From positions 310,001 to 374,000 of the forward strand of contig NZ_JAPUBN010000011.1 of assembly GCF_026966905.1 (NCBI RefSeq): a stretch of 64,000 nucleotides of DNA. The letters are read 5' to 3'. Positions 8,384 to 18,500 of the stretch are shown in pieces. The stretch's first letter is position 1. Every line of letters starts with the position of its first letter. Position numbers and translations under genes: made by a program. The stretch comes from Marinomonas phaeophyticola (GTDB lineage: Bacteria > Pseudomonadota > Gammaproteobacteria > Pseudomonadales > Marinomonadaceae). The notes under the pieces are model-generated. The model saw only the letters and a program-made list of their open reading frames with translations. It was not told the DNA's origin and did not search any database.

Positions 8384-9314
8384 AGATAGCCCATATTACA
8401 AACAGGTTTCCTTGCTCATAAGAATGCTTCCTTTGGTAGCGACAGAGACGGTTTTTGCACTTAAAGGTGGCACTGCCATTAATTTATTTGTGAGAGATTT
8501 TCCTCGGTTATCTGTAGATATTGATCTTGCTTATCTTCCACTTGAACCAAGAGATGAGGCTTTGATTAATGTCAGGGCTGCATTGCAGCGCATTACAGAC
8601 AGAATCAATACTCAACCAGATATCCGAGCGGCATTTCAGGATAATAAAGTTGATGAACTGAGAATAGTTGTATCAAGTCCGGTTGCGACGATCAAAATTG
8701 AAGTTTCGCCCGTCGCCAGAGGTACATTGCATAGTGCAGAAATAATGCCAGTTCAAGAGTCTGTTGAAGACGAGTTTGGTTATGCTGAGATTCAGGTAGT
8801 CAGTCTTCCCGATCTGTATGGTGGGAAATTGTGTGCTGCAATGGATCGCCAACATCCTCGCGACTTATTTGATGTGCGTATGTTACTTGGCAGTGAAGGG
8901 ATTTCGAGAGAGATTTTGGTGGGTTTTTTAACCTATACATTAAGTCACCCTCGGCCTATTAATGAAGTCATGTCGCCAAACTGGCAGCCTCTGAATGAGA
9001 AATTTCAGGCAGAATTTGACGGAATGACTTTTGAAAAAGTTGAATGCGAAGACTTAGCCTCTGTTAGGCCCATGATGTTAATTGAACTGCAAAAACATTT
9101 CACAGAAAGGGATCATGCCTTCCTCATGTCATTCAAAAGAGGGCAGCCTGACTGGGCATTGTTTGATTATCCTAATGCAGCAGATTTGCCAGCGATTCGT
9201 TGGAAGTTGCAGAACATTAACAAATTGGCAAAGAATCAAGCAAAACATCAAGAGCAATTAGATAAATTGAAGCAAGTGCTTGATGATTGGCTTGTTAACG
9301 CAAACGCCGAGTAA
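8376..9314 (+). CDS. mosT: MosT toxin (AbiEii-type nucleotidyltransferase)
   Basis: 312 residues. The motif KGGTAIN followed by R-S-DIDL (about residues 30-54) is the nucleotidyltransferase signature of AbiEii toxins, in which GG(S/T) and the paired Asp residues form the active site. A later Lys-rich helical tail ends the protein. I chose ATG 8376 (AAGG about 12 bases upstream) over GTG 8364, which touches the ribosome binding site. Translation is coupled to mosA. Base composition is more AT-rich than the tra genes, as expected of cargo. Confidence 0.85.
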   Translation: MDKDSPYYKQVSLLIRMLPLVATETVFALKGGTAINLFVRDFPRLSVDIDLAYLPLEPRDEALINVRAALQRITDRINTQPDIRAAFQDNKVDELRIVVSSPVATIKIEVSPVARGTLHSAEIMPVQESVEDEFGYAEIQVVSLPDLYGGKLCAAMDRQHPRDLFDVRMLLGSEGISREILVGFLTYTLSHPRPINEVMSPNWQPLNEKFQAEFDGMTFEKVECEDLASVRPMMLIELQKHFTERDHAFLMSFKRGQPDWALFDYPNAADLPAIRWKLQNINKLAKNQAKHQEQLDKLKQVLDDWLVNANAE

Positions 9315-9445
9315 TTCGTTTATAACAAACCTCAACGAGCTATAAGCCCCCTAGTTAGATTGCGATTTCTTCAATCTATCTAACCGAGTCCACATAGGAC
9401 AACTGCATAGACTGGAGCCTCGATTTACATTAACGAGGACTCCTC

Positions 9446-10138
9446 ATGCGAAAACTATCTCCAATTATTCTGGCGCTTGCGCTGTCTCCATTGGTTCAAG
9501 CTGAATCTGTGTCTGAAGTGTCGCCCGTTGGCAAAATTGACGGCATGGTTTCTTTACCTGTCACGGGTATGAAAGCGGTCGAAAGCAATGGCCGTATTGT
9601 TTTCATGTCAGACAGTGGCCGGTTCGTCATTGATGGCACGCTCTATGATGCCTGGTCGAAAAAGCCGCTTACCAGCCTTGAAGAAATTCGTGAAGCGGGT
9701 AACACGCTGGACTTAAGTCGTCTTGGCTTAAAAATGGATGATTTGAATCCACTGACGCTGGGTGAAGGCAAAAAGAAAGTGGTGGTCTTTGTTGACCCAC
9801 GATGCCCGCACTGCCATGAGCTTTTGAAACAAGCTTTACCGTTAACCAAAGAATACACCTTCCAAATACTCCCTGTGCCAGTGCTTGGTCCTGATTCAGA
9901 GCGTCAGGTTCGCCAGCTTGGCTGTGCGCGTGACAAGAAAGCGGCCACCGATGCATTGCTGAATGGCCGGATTGGTAACCTAGAACAGGATGATGCCTGC
10001 AACTTAGAACCAATGCAGCGTACCTTGGTGACGGCTCAAATCCTGGGCATTCAAGGTGTACCTTTCATCGTCGCCAATGATGGTCGCATCAGCCGAGGCC
10101 GTCCTTATGATCTTTCTGCTTGGTTGGAGGGGCGTTAA
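9446..10138 (+). CDS. dsbC: DsbC-family periplasmic thiol-disulfide protein
   Basis: 230 residues with a signal peptide cut after VQA (about residue 19). The active site CPHC (DPRCPHCHELLKQA) lies in a thioredoxin fold, after an N-terminal dimerisation part. It is likely to shuffle disulfides in the Cys-rich TraU and TraN encoded downstream. GAGGA is 6 bases before the ATG. The stop overlaps traC by one base (TAATG). It heads the traC-traN operon. Confidence 0.85.
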   Translation: MRKLSPIILALALSPLVQAESVSEVSPVGKIDGMVSLPVTGMKAVESNGRIVFMSDSGRFVIDGTLYDAWSKKPLTSLEEIREAGNTLDLSRLGLKMDDLNPLTLGEGKKKVVVFVDPRCPHCHELLKQALPLTKEYTFQILPVPVLGPDSERQVRQLGCARDKKAATDALLNGRIGNLEQDDACNLEPMQRTLVTAQILGIQGVPFIVANDGRISRGRPYDLSAWLEGR

Positions 10139-12537
10139 TGAAAGCCTCTCTGTATTCAGGGCAACGCGCTTCAGAGCTGTTGCCAGTATTGGCCTATTCA
10201 GACGATGAGCAACTGTTTTTCATGGAAGACCAGAGTGTTGGCTTTGGTTTTCTATGTGACCCATTGCCGGGTGGTGATGAGTCTGTTGCAGATAGGGTTA
10301 ATGTTCTACTTAACAACGACTGGCCAAAAGACACTTTGCTGCAATTTGGCCTGTACGCCTCGCCTGATATTCAAACCGACCTTCAGCGCATGATGGGCTT
10401 ACGGCATCGTCAATCCGATCCATTGCTTAGGGCGTCGATACGCAAACGTGCGGATTTTCTCGATGGGGGCACGGTTCAACCGATAGAAGAATCGACCCAG
10501 ACTCAGGTACGCAACTTTCAACTGATCGTCACCTGCAAATTGCCTTTGGAAAGTCCTTTACCGACGGAGCGTGAATTAAGTCGAGCATCCGCGCTTCGAG
10601 CTTCTTTTTCGCAGGCGCTGGCAACGGTTGGTTTTCGTGTCACTGAGATGACTGACCGAAATTGGCTCGCGGCATTAAGTGCGCAGCTTAACTGGGGAAA
10701 AGATGCTTCTTGGCGCAATCCATCACCGATCCGCAGTGAGGCAGATAAACCACTTCGAGAGCAAGTGTTGGATTATGACCGAGCTATCAAGGTGGATAGC
10801 CAAGGTCTGATGCTCGGTGATTACCAAGTTAAAACCTTATCGTTTAAACGCTTGCCTGAGCGGATCTGGTTTGGTCATGCCGCAAGTTTTGCGGGCGATA
10901 TGATGACGGGCAGTCGCGGTTTACGCGGAAGCTTTTTGCTGAATGTCACCATTCACTTTCCTTCAGCTGAGGCGATGCGATCTCGTTTAGAGACGAAGCG
11001 TCAATGGGCGGTCAATCAGGCCTATGGCCCGATGCTCAAGTTTGTGCCGGTGCTTGCAGCCAAGAAAAAGGGATTTGATGTTCTTTTTGAAGCCTTGCAA
11101 GAAGGTGATCGTCCTATTCGGGCAAATATGACTTTGACGCTGTTTTCACCAACGGAAGAGGCGTCCATCAGTTCTGTTTCAAATGCTCGAACTTACTTCA
11201 AAGAACTCGGATTTGAGCTGATGGAAGACAAGTACTTCTGTTTGCCCATTTTTCTGAATGCCCTGCCATTTGGTGCTGACCGCCAGGCGATGAACGACTT
11301 GTTTCGATTCAAGACTATGGCGACACGACATGTGATCCCTCTGTTGCCTTTGTTTGCGGATTGGAAAGGTACAGGCACGCCAGTGATTAACTTTGTTTCC
11401 CGTAATGGCCAGATCATGAGTGTGTCTCTTTATGACTCGGGCAGTAATTACAACTGTTGCATAGCGGCGCAATCGGGGTCGGGCAAGTCTTTCCTGGTGA
11501 ACGAAATCATCTCCTCCTACTTATCAGAAGGCGGGCAATGCTGGGTGATTGATGTTGGCCGCTCTTATGAAAAGCTGTGTGAAGTCTATGACGGTGAGTT
11601 CTTACAGTTCGGGCGGGACAGTGGCATTTGCTTGAATCCGTTTGAAATCGTTGAGGACTATGACGAAGAAGCGGATGTGTTGGTTGGGTTATTGGCCGCA
11701 ATGGCCGCACCTACGCAGTCATTAACCGATTTTCAGATGGCCAACCTAAAGCGTCAGACCCGTGAACTGTGGGAGAAAAAAGGTCGTGCCATGTTGGTTG
11801 ATGATGTGGCAGAGGCCTTAAAAAATCACGAAGACCGACGTGTGCAAGACGTGGGTGAGCAGCTCTATCCGTTTACGACACAGGGCGAATATGGTCGCTT
11901 CTTTAATGGTCACAACAATATTCGCTTCAAAAACCGTTTCACCGTTCTGGAGTTAGAAGAGCTCAAGGGGCGTAAGCATCTGCAACAAGTGGTGTTGCTT
12001 CAACTTATCTACCAAATCCAACAGGAGATGTACTTAGGTGAGCGGGATCGTCGCAAGATTGTGTTCATCGACGAAGCCTGGGATCTGCTGACTCAAGGTG
12101 ATGTCGGTAAGTTCATTGAGACGGGTTACCGGCGATTTCGAAAATATGGCGGCAGTGCTGTGACGGTAACGCAGTCGGTCAACGATTTATACGATAGCCC
12201 TACAGGTAAAGCCATCGCTGAAAACTCGGCCAATATGTACCTGCTTGGCCAAAAAGCCGAAACCATCAACGCGCTCAAAAAAGAAGGCCGTTTGCCATTA
12301 GGTGAAGGCGGCTACGAATACCTGAAAACGGTTCATACCGTCACGGGTGTCTATTCCGAAATTTTCTTTATCACCGAAATGGGCACCGGGATCGGCCGCC
12401 TCATCGTCGATCCGTTTCACAAGCTGTTGTACTCGTCCCGTGCAGAAGATGTAAACGCGATTAAACAGTTAACGCGCAAAGGCCTTTCTGTTGCTGATGC
12501 CATCTCTCAGTTGTTGAAGGAGCGAGGCTATGAATAA
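10138..12537 (+). CDS. traC: TraC assembly ATPase (VirB4-like)
   Basis: 799 residues. It is the peripheral inner-membrane ATPase needed for pilus extension. It has a Walker A (SGSGKS, about residues 445-450) and Walker B (KIVFIDEAWDLL, about residue 640) with the VTQSVNDL sensor following, all typical of TraC/VirB4. The start is the ATG overlapping the dsbC stop, with GGAGGGG about 5 bases before it. It overlaps the next gene by 8 bases. Confidence 0.95.
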   Translation: MKASLYSGQRASELLPVLAYSDDEQLFFMEDQSVGFGFLCDPLPGGDESVADRVNVLLNNDWPKDTLLQFGLYASPDIQTDLQRMMGLRHRQSDPLLRASIRKRADFLDGGTVQPIEESTQTQVRNFQLIVTCKLPLESPLPTERELSRASALRASFSQALATVGFRVTEMTDRNWLAALSAQLNWGKDASWRNPSPIRSEADKPLREQVLDYDRAIKVDSQGLMLGDYQVKTLSFKRLPERIWFGHAASFAGDMMTGSRGLRGSFLLNVTIHFPSAEAMRSRLETKRQWAVNQAYGPMLKFVPVLAAKKKGFDVLFEALQEGDRPIRANMTLTLFSPTEEASISSVSNARTYFKELGFELMEDKYFCLPIFLNALPFGADRQAMNDLFRFKTMATRHVIPLLPLFADWKGTGTPVINFVSRNGQIMSVSLYDSGSNYNCCIAAQSGSGKSFLVNEIISSYLSEGGQCWVIDVGRSYEKLCEVYDGEFLQFGRDSGICLNPFEIVEDYDEEADVLVGLLAAMAAPTQSLTDFQMANLKRQTRELWEKKGRAMLVDDVAEALKNHEDRRVQDVGEQLYPFTTQGEYGRFFNGHNNIRFKNRFTVLELEELKGRKHLQQVVLLQLIYQIQQEMYLGERDRRKIVFIDEAWDLLTQGDVGKFIETGYRRFRKYGGSAVTVTQSVNDLYDSPTGKAIAENSANMYLLGQKAETINALKKEGRLPLGEGGYEYLKTVHTVTGVYSEIFFITEMGTGIGRLIVDPFHKLLYSSRAEDVNAIKQLTRKGLSVADAISQLLKERGYE

Positions 12538-12877
12538 GACCACGCTTTGGCCATTTATGGCCTCTATTACTTTGTCTATTGCTGGTAGCGGTTTAATGAC
12601 CAGTTGGCTCTTAATGAAAACACTCGAACCCGTCCACAGCCAGTTGGCGTTAAGTACGCCCATTGCAGTCGTGGATTTTGGGGAGGCGGTGCTGTCACTG
12701 GGCCCCAATGCCAGCGAACAAGACATCGAATCCAGGTTGCTTCAGACCAATCAGCAAATTGAAAAGTTAAAAGCAGCCGGTTTTATCGTATTGGATGCCC
12801 AAGCGGTGGTGGGTGCTGATGATTCCGTATTTGTGCCAGTAGGCTCAAAGGAGGTGTCTCATGCAGATACTCCGTAA
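12530..12877 (+). CDS. TrbI-like (F-type) conjugation protein
   Basis: 115 residues. An N-terminal membrane segment (residues 8-29) is followed by VVDFGEAVLSLG, a coiled-coil-like middle part, and GFIVLDAQAVVGADD, the pattern of F-type TrbI. TrbI in the F plasmid influences pilus outgrowth and retraction. Its place between traC and trhF is the usual one. It overlaps both neighbours. Confidence 0.65.
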   Translation: MNKTTLWPFMASITLSIAGSGLMTSWLLMKTLEPVHSQLALSTPIAVVDFGEAVLSLGPNASEQDIESRLLQTNQQIEKLKAAGFIVLDAQAVVGADDSVFVPVGSKEVSHADTP

Positions 12878-13373
12878 AAGAATGCCTTGGCGGCCATATC
12901 TCATTCGGTTGACCGTTCTTGCGTTAATCATGGCCTTGGTAGGCACCTACGCCATGATGCGCTACCGAATAGGTATTGATACCCAGCAAGAGCGCTGCCT
13001 GCCTGATACCACGGTGTATCTGATTGACCTGTGGAATAAAGAGCCGGTTAAGGATGGTTTGTATGCCTTCCACTCAAAAGGACTTGCTCCGTTATATAAC
13101 GACGGTACTCGTATGCTGAAACGCCTTACAGGGATGCCTGGGGATGAAGTCAATGTGACTCCTGAGCATGTGCTAGTGAACGGTGCTCAAGTCTCAATCG
13201 GCATGGCATTAGCCCAGCGTCTTGGTGTGGCGGAATCACAATTTAGCCGTTCATTGACGCTGCAAGAAAACGAATATTGGTTTTCCGGCGAGGCTGCTAC
13301 GAGTTTCGACTCCCGCTATTGGAATGCCGTTAAGCGCGAGCAGATTGTCGGTCGCGCTTGGCCGCTTTGGTAG
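12861..13373 (+). CDS. trhF: TrhF, S26-type signal peptidase-like pilin processing protein
   Basis: 170 residues with an N-terminal membrane anchor (residues 15-33). The S26 layout is clear: the general-base Lys is K87 in RMLKRLTGMPGD, as in KR-x-G-x-PGD of signal peptidase I. The residue expected to be the nucleophile, before L-P, is Cys46 (RCLPDTTVYLID) rather than Ser. It is thought to process or cyclise pilin. GGAGGTG stands about 8 bases before the ATG, and the gene overlaps its upstream neighbour. Confidence 0.8.
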   Translation: MQILRKRMPWRPYLIRLTVLALIMALVGTYAMMRYRIGIDTQQERCLPDTTVYLIDLWNKEPVKDGLYAFHSKGLAPLYNDGTRMLKRLTGMPGDEVNVTPEHVLVNGAQVSIGMALAQRLGVAESQFSRSLTLQENEYWFSGEAATSFDSRYWNAVKREQIVGRAWPLW

Positions 13374-13380
13374 GAGGTAG

Positions 13381-14508
13381 ATGATGCAAAGACTATGTCT
13401 CTTATTTTCGTTGGTTGCTCCATTGTCTTGGGTTCAAGTTTCCTGGGCACAAGAGCCTTTTCTGTTGTCTGACGAGGACAAAAAGATCGTCGAAATGAGC
13501 CGCAGCATTTTACAAAGTGCTGTGGATGGCTCATCTGAATTTATTGAGCCTTTTGCACCGGTTGAACAACCTGTGTCGCTCAAACACAGCGATGAATGGT
13601 TGATATTTGCGTCGTCCTCATTGGGTGATTCGTCACTGAAGCAGCTATTTAAAGAGGCCAGTGCTACCAGCGCTATTGTGTTGTTTCGGGGAATTCCTGA
13701 AGGAAAGACCTTGGGGGCGGCTATCCGTGATTGGCATACCCTGATGGCGGGACTTGATCCTGTTCCTCAGGTTCGAATCGATCCGAAAGCCTTTGTGCAC
13801 TGGCGGGTGACTAGCGTGCCTGCCATTTTCCGCATAGAAGATGACAAGGTGACTGCAAGTGCACTAGGGGTTTACAGCAAGGACTGGTTGCAGCGCCAAA
13901 TTGAAACTGGCAATAGCGGTTCATTGGGTCAACGCGGTCCAATTCATTCGATTTTAGAACCGGATTTGATGCAAGTGGCGATGCAGCGTTTACAGTCGCT
14001 TGACCTCGGCGCGTTAAAGAAAAAAACCATTGAGCGTTTCTGGTCTCGCCAAACATTTACTGACTTACCCAAAGCCACGCAGTATCGGATAAGAATGGTT
14101 GATCCAACCATCGTCATGCAGCGGCCACTATTGGATGCCAATGGCCGAACATTGATCCCAGCAGGAACGCGTATTAACCCGCTAAAAGCCTTGCCATTTA
14201 CTCAGCAGCTCGTGGTGTTTAATGCGTCGAACGCTGAAGAAGTGGACGCAGTAGCGCATTGGCTTGAGACGCAAGATAGGACACTGCGTCGCATTACGCT
14301 TATCACCACGCAGCTCGACCGTGCCCAAGGCTGGAATCGCCTCAATGCGCTCGAAAAGACATTGGACAGTCCGGTTTACCTTCTCAATGCCTCGCTAAAG
14401 CAGCGCTTTGATCTGCAAGTCACCCCATCGTTTGTTCAAGCAAAGGGGTTTGCGTTTGAAATAGAAGAAATTCCAGCAAAGGAGCTTGTTCATGAAAAAG
14501 CTCAATAA
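13381..14508 (+). CDS. traW: TraW with fused TrbC-like domain
   Basis: 375 residues with a signal peptide (to about SWAQ, residue 24). Residues 70-175 resemble TrbC (FASSSLGDSSLKQLFKEAS, VLFRGIPEGK, VRIDPKAF, TSVPAIF). Residues 220-370 resemble TraW (RTLIPAGTRINPL, then thioredoxin-like LVVFNAS). F-plasmid TrbC and TraW are separate proteins of about 210 residues, so this is a fusion, as in other SXT/R391 elements. It acts in the periplasm in pilus assembly. Overlaps traU by 17 bases. Confidence 0.85.
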   Translation: MMQRLCLLFSLVAPLSWVQVSWAQEPFLLSDEDKKIVEMSRSILQSAVDGSSEFIEPFAPVEQPVSLKHSDEWLIFASSSLGDSSLKQLFKEASATSAIVLFRGIPEGKTLGAAIRDWHTLMAGLDPVPQVRIDPKAFVHWRVTSVPAIFRIEDDKVTASALGVYSKDWLQRQIETGNSGSLGQRGPIHSILEPDLMQVAMQRLQSLDLGALKKKTIERFWSRQTFTDLPKATQYRIRMVDPTIVMQRPLLDANGRTLIPAGTRINPLKALPFTQQLVVFNASNAEEVDAVAHWLETQDRTLRRITLITTQLDRAQGWNRLNALEKTLDSPVYLLNASLKQRFDLQVTPSFVQAKGFAFEIEEIPAKELVHEKAQ

Positions 14509-15520
14509 TACGTATCGTCGGTTGCGTAATCTCGTTGTCATGCTTGTCCTGGGCGCATCTATTCCTGCTAAAGCCGAACTGACCTGCCCAGACGCGGGTT
14601 TATTGTCGGGTAAGTTGCTGACGGATGTTTGCTGGTCATGCATTTTTCCTATCCGGGTTGCAGGGCTTCCGCTTGGCTCTGGCAGTGTCCCAAGCGGCGC
14701 ATCAAATAAGTCATTTTGCTTATGTGAAGACAACTTAGGCGTGCCAAGGCCAGGTATTGTTACCAGCATGTGGGAGCCAGCGCGTTTGATTGAACTGGTC
14801 AGAACGCCGGGTTGCTCGCCTTCCCTGGGAGGGATTCGTTTACCGTTAGGTGATAGGCGACTGCAAGGTGGTCATGGCGAGGGTGAATACGATACCGGTG
14901 ATCTTGCTTTCTACCATTACCATTATTACGCCTTTCCGCTTTTGGTCATGCTCGATTTGTTCATGGATGGCAATTGCAATGCCGATGGTTACATGGACTT
15001 TGACTTGATGTATTTGTCCGAATTGGACCCAACATGGCTGAACGATGAACTGGCTTTTTTTACTCAGCCTGAAGCGGCGGCCGTTGCCAATCCATTGGCT
15101 ATTTCGGCTTGTACCGCTGACGCAGCCTCATCAACGCTTGGTAAACCCATCGACCAGTTGTTTTGGTGTGCTGGCAGTTGGGGCCATCTCTACCCGTTAT
15201 CAGGCCACACCTTAGCCTTTGGCTCATTAGCAGAAAATACCAGCCATTTAGCGGCGCGTGCAATCGCGGCTCAACACAGGCGTGGTCTTGCTAGGCGAAC
15301 AATGGGGAACAGTGCGCTATGCCGACCTGTTATCGACCCCATGCTGCCGAAATCCCAATACAAGATGAGTATGTTCTTCCCTGTACCGGAAACTGAAAGT
15401 GCGCATGTCATCGGTGAAAGCACCATGAAATGGGGAGAGTGGCGAACAATCCCCGGTGCCGGTGAAGATGCGCTCTACATTTTGTGGCGCTGGCAAGACT
15501 GCTGTAACTCGGGAGGTTAA
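14492..15520 (+). CDS. traU: TraU mating pair/pilus assembly protein
   Basis: 342 residues with a signal peptide (to about AKA, residue 27) and many cysteines (CWSCIFPIRVAG, CLCEDN, DCCNSGG at the end), as in TraU, an exported protein that depends on disulfide formation. The chosen ATG has AGGAG 7 bases upstream; a TTG two codons earlier is not needed. The gap to traN is 2 bases. Confidence 0.9.
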   Translation: MKKLNNTYRRLRNLVVMLVLGASIPAKAELTCPDAGLLSGKLLTDVCWSCIFPIRVAGLPLGSGSVPSGASNKSFCLCEDNLGVPRPGIVTSMWEPARLIELVRTPGCSPSLGGIRLPLGDRRLQGGHGEGEYDTGDLAFYHYHYYAFPLLVMLDLFMDGNCNADGYMDFDLMYLSELDPTWLNDELAFFTQPEAAAVANPLAISACTADAASSTLGKPIDQLFWCAGSWGHLYPLSGHTLAFGSLAENTSHLAARAIAAQHRRGLARRTMGNSALCRPVIDPMLPKSQYKMSMFFPVPETESAHVIGESTMKWGEWRTIPGAGEDALYILWRWQDCCNSGG

Positions 15521-15522
15521 CT

Positions 15523-18500
15523 ATGAAACCAACACTTTTTACCCGAGTGTTAGCGGGTATTTTATCTATCACTATGGCTTGCTTGCCCCTACATGGTGTG
15601 GCCGCTGATGTGCAGCGTCAATCCGGCCTAAGCGGACAACAAGAAGGTAAGCAATTGCTGCAAAGCTGGACGATGCCCGCACTTAACGGCAATACATTGT
15701 TGGTGCCGAGTGGCAGTGGTAATGAGTCCATTAACTTGCAAGAGCTATTTCCTGGTATGGATCAAGGCTCATTAGATGTCTTAACGGGCGTTTATGGCTC
15801 TGATGCCAGCATGAATCAATTGGGGACGCAGCGCCAAGAGAGCATGGTATCCGAAAGTGGCGCTACGGGTGAAGCGTTTCGCTCGCTACAGCAAATCAAA
15901 GACAGGTCTCGGCCAGATATGGTCAATGATCCGCTTTGGGCATTAACTGATGCGGTTCAAACTGACCCCAATCTATTAACCCAAAGCTTCCCCGGCTGTG
16001 AGTCTCAAGGTGAAGGCAGCCCAAATTACCAGCAATGTGACAGACTCAATACAGCGGTTAACAGCTGCACTATTACTCACGATTACACGGCAGGCATTAT
16101 TGAGCATGTTTCAGGACCGATGAACCTTCGCTCTTGTGGTGAGGGGTGTCTTGAAGTTTGGATAGGACGAATTGGCGACAACTACTGGAGTGGTCGTTGT
16201 AAAGTGTTCGAACAGGCCATCACACTCAAAGTCGTGAACCCCGATGCGATTACCTCAGCCGTTCTTGAGTACGCAAAATGGGATGACTACATGCAAGTGT
16301 GGCTTGGCGATCAGAAAGTCTGGTCTGGGCCGAACAATAACTTTCCACCAGAAACGGCAGGTCGCTGCGAGCTTAGTACCAGTTGGGAACGCAATCCTAA
16401 TACTGACTTAACCGCCAAGCTAAAAGCGGTAGAGCCCGGTTTAGAAGTGCCAGTCAAAATTCGCGTATCGGTAACGGGTAGTGGTGAGGGGTATGCACGT
16501 ATCAAGGTGCGCTTTGATCCAACCAAGGTGGTGATGAATGATGGTTGGTCGCCACAATCCTGTATCGAACAAGCAGCGGATATCCCGGCTAAGTTTTCAG
16601 ACTACAGCATTCAATGCACGGATCAGCCGTCTTCAACCAACGGATGTACGGTGGTCAATGGTGTTTCAGTTTGTGAATCCTACTTTGCCCCAAGCCCAGT
16701 GGCTGGCATATCGCCTTTGTGTCGGCGTGTACAAGTGAGTGTGGATGATGAAAGCTATAAGGGGATTGAAAATCAGGCCTGCCAAGTGCTTGAAGCGAAT
16801 CCTTCCTGTGGATTCATGTCGTCAGAATGTGCCGAGACCAATGATAAAGGTGAATGCATTCGTTTTACCGATACTTATGACTGTGGATTACAAACCAGCG
16901 ATCCAAAGTGCGTGGTATCCAATCTTATGCCGAGTAGTTTTGAGGCCTGTGAGCCTACTCAGACGATTACGCCATTTACTGAAACCAAGCATGTACCGGA
17001 TTACCAGGTGTGCGAAAAGATCAGCACGCTTACTCAGTGTCAGTTAGAGCGACGTGTATCCGCCCAAACACATCAACAAAGCTTGTCCATTGAGCGCGGT
17101 TGCTTTAGCTCTGAAACGCTCAGCTTTGTTCCACAGCACAGCAGTACTATGCAAACTGGAAACACGACACTGAGGATTATTGATAATCAAAATACTGGGA
17201 TAAAAATCACCGAGTCGCCATCCAAGGCAAATGGTTGGAAAACGACACTCTCACTGACGGGCAATAAGGAAACGGTGACTGAGACGAAACCGTCCATTAA
17301 GTACCCTGAAATGACCTGTCCAAAAGGAACCTTGGTTGGCTCATTGTGCAAGGTCGTTAATGGGTCGATTATTTCGTGGCATGAACCCCAGGAAGTCAAT
17401 CGTTCCAGATGTGAGTCTGGCTGGAACAAAGTCGATTTCGATACTTGCAGCCGAGAAGTTCAGAAGTGTTTGGCTCCTGCGAAACTGAGCGCTTCATTGA
17501 CCTTCTCTGGCAAATACTTAGAGCAAGACATTGTTCATCAATCAAGTGATCCGGGCATAGACCAATGCTTGATGCAAACGGATCAGTTTACTGCGGTGCA
17601 GTGGCAGTGTTTGGATACGGGCACAAAACGAATCGACGGGTTAACGGTTGGTAGTGGCGAGTTGGCCAATCTTGGAAGTCTTTATCCGGCGGTTGTTTCG
17701 TCTCCTGCTCATTTAACCAGTCGTGGCAGCTCTGATGGACTGGGGTTCTCATGCTGGAGGGCAAGAGCGACCTACAATGCTTCGACTGCTCACCCAGAGT
17801 TCAACATGGGCAGCTCAGATAGCTGGGTAGATGCCAATGGTAATACACAAACCATCGTCAATAACGGACAAAACACGACCACCAATACGTGTGCCGCGCT
17901 AGAGCAAAACCCGGCCTGCCAGTACGTCAGAACCGAATGCACTGAAGGCGGGGCTGGTCATGAAGGCTTCTGCTATATCCAAAGTTTGGTGTATGACTGC
18001 GGACAAAGCGTCGAAGTGCAAAATGCACGAATGGAAACTCAATACAACTGTGAGGGGCCAGTTCGCTGCATGGGCACAGATTGTTTAGAGCCAGAGTCAA
18101 TCAAGCAGGCTAACTTTGCAGAGGCCGCTGCGATGCTTAATGCGGCGCAGTTTATGACCAATGATATGTCATGCACGGGAGCTGATGGCCAAGATAACGT
18201 CGAGTGTACGGTCTTTAAAGGTAATGCTGGCCAGTGCAAAAAAGCCGTTGGCGGCATAGTCGATTGCTGTGAAAAGCCAAGTGGCGTGTCGTTATCGGAC
18301 TACATTACGATGATAGTGGCGGTTAACAAGCTTGATACGGCAGTCATGGCCATGAATCCGTCTTCGGCAATCTATGGTTCTTGGAATACGCTCAGGGAGC
18401 CAATCACGAGCACTTGGAGTGCGGTCAAAGAGCCTTTTGTGTCAGCATGGGACTCTCTCATGGGAGCTGGGCCATCAACGGCTGCTGGCGCGGGAGCGGA

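Noticed and set aside
9315-9445. Possible SetCD box and hairpin before dsbC
   Set aside because: Partial pairing of GTTAGATTG with CAATCTATCTAAC is imperfect, and I could not match a SetCD consensus reliably.
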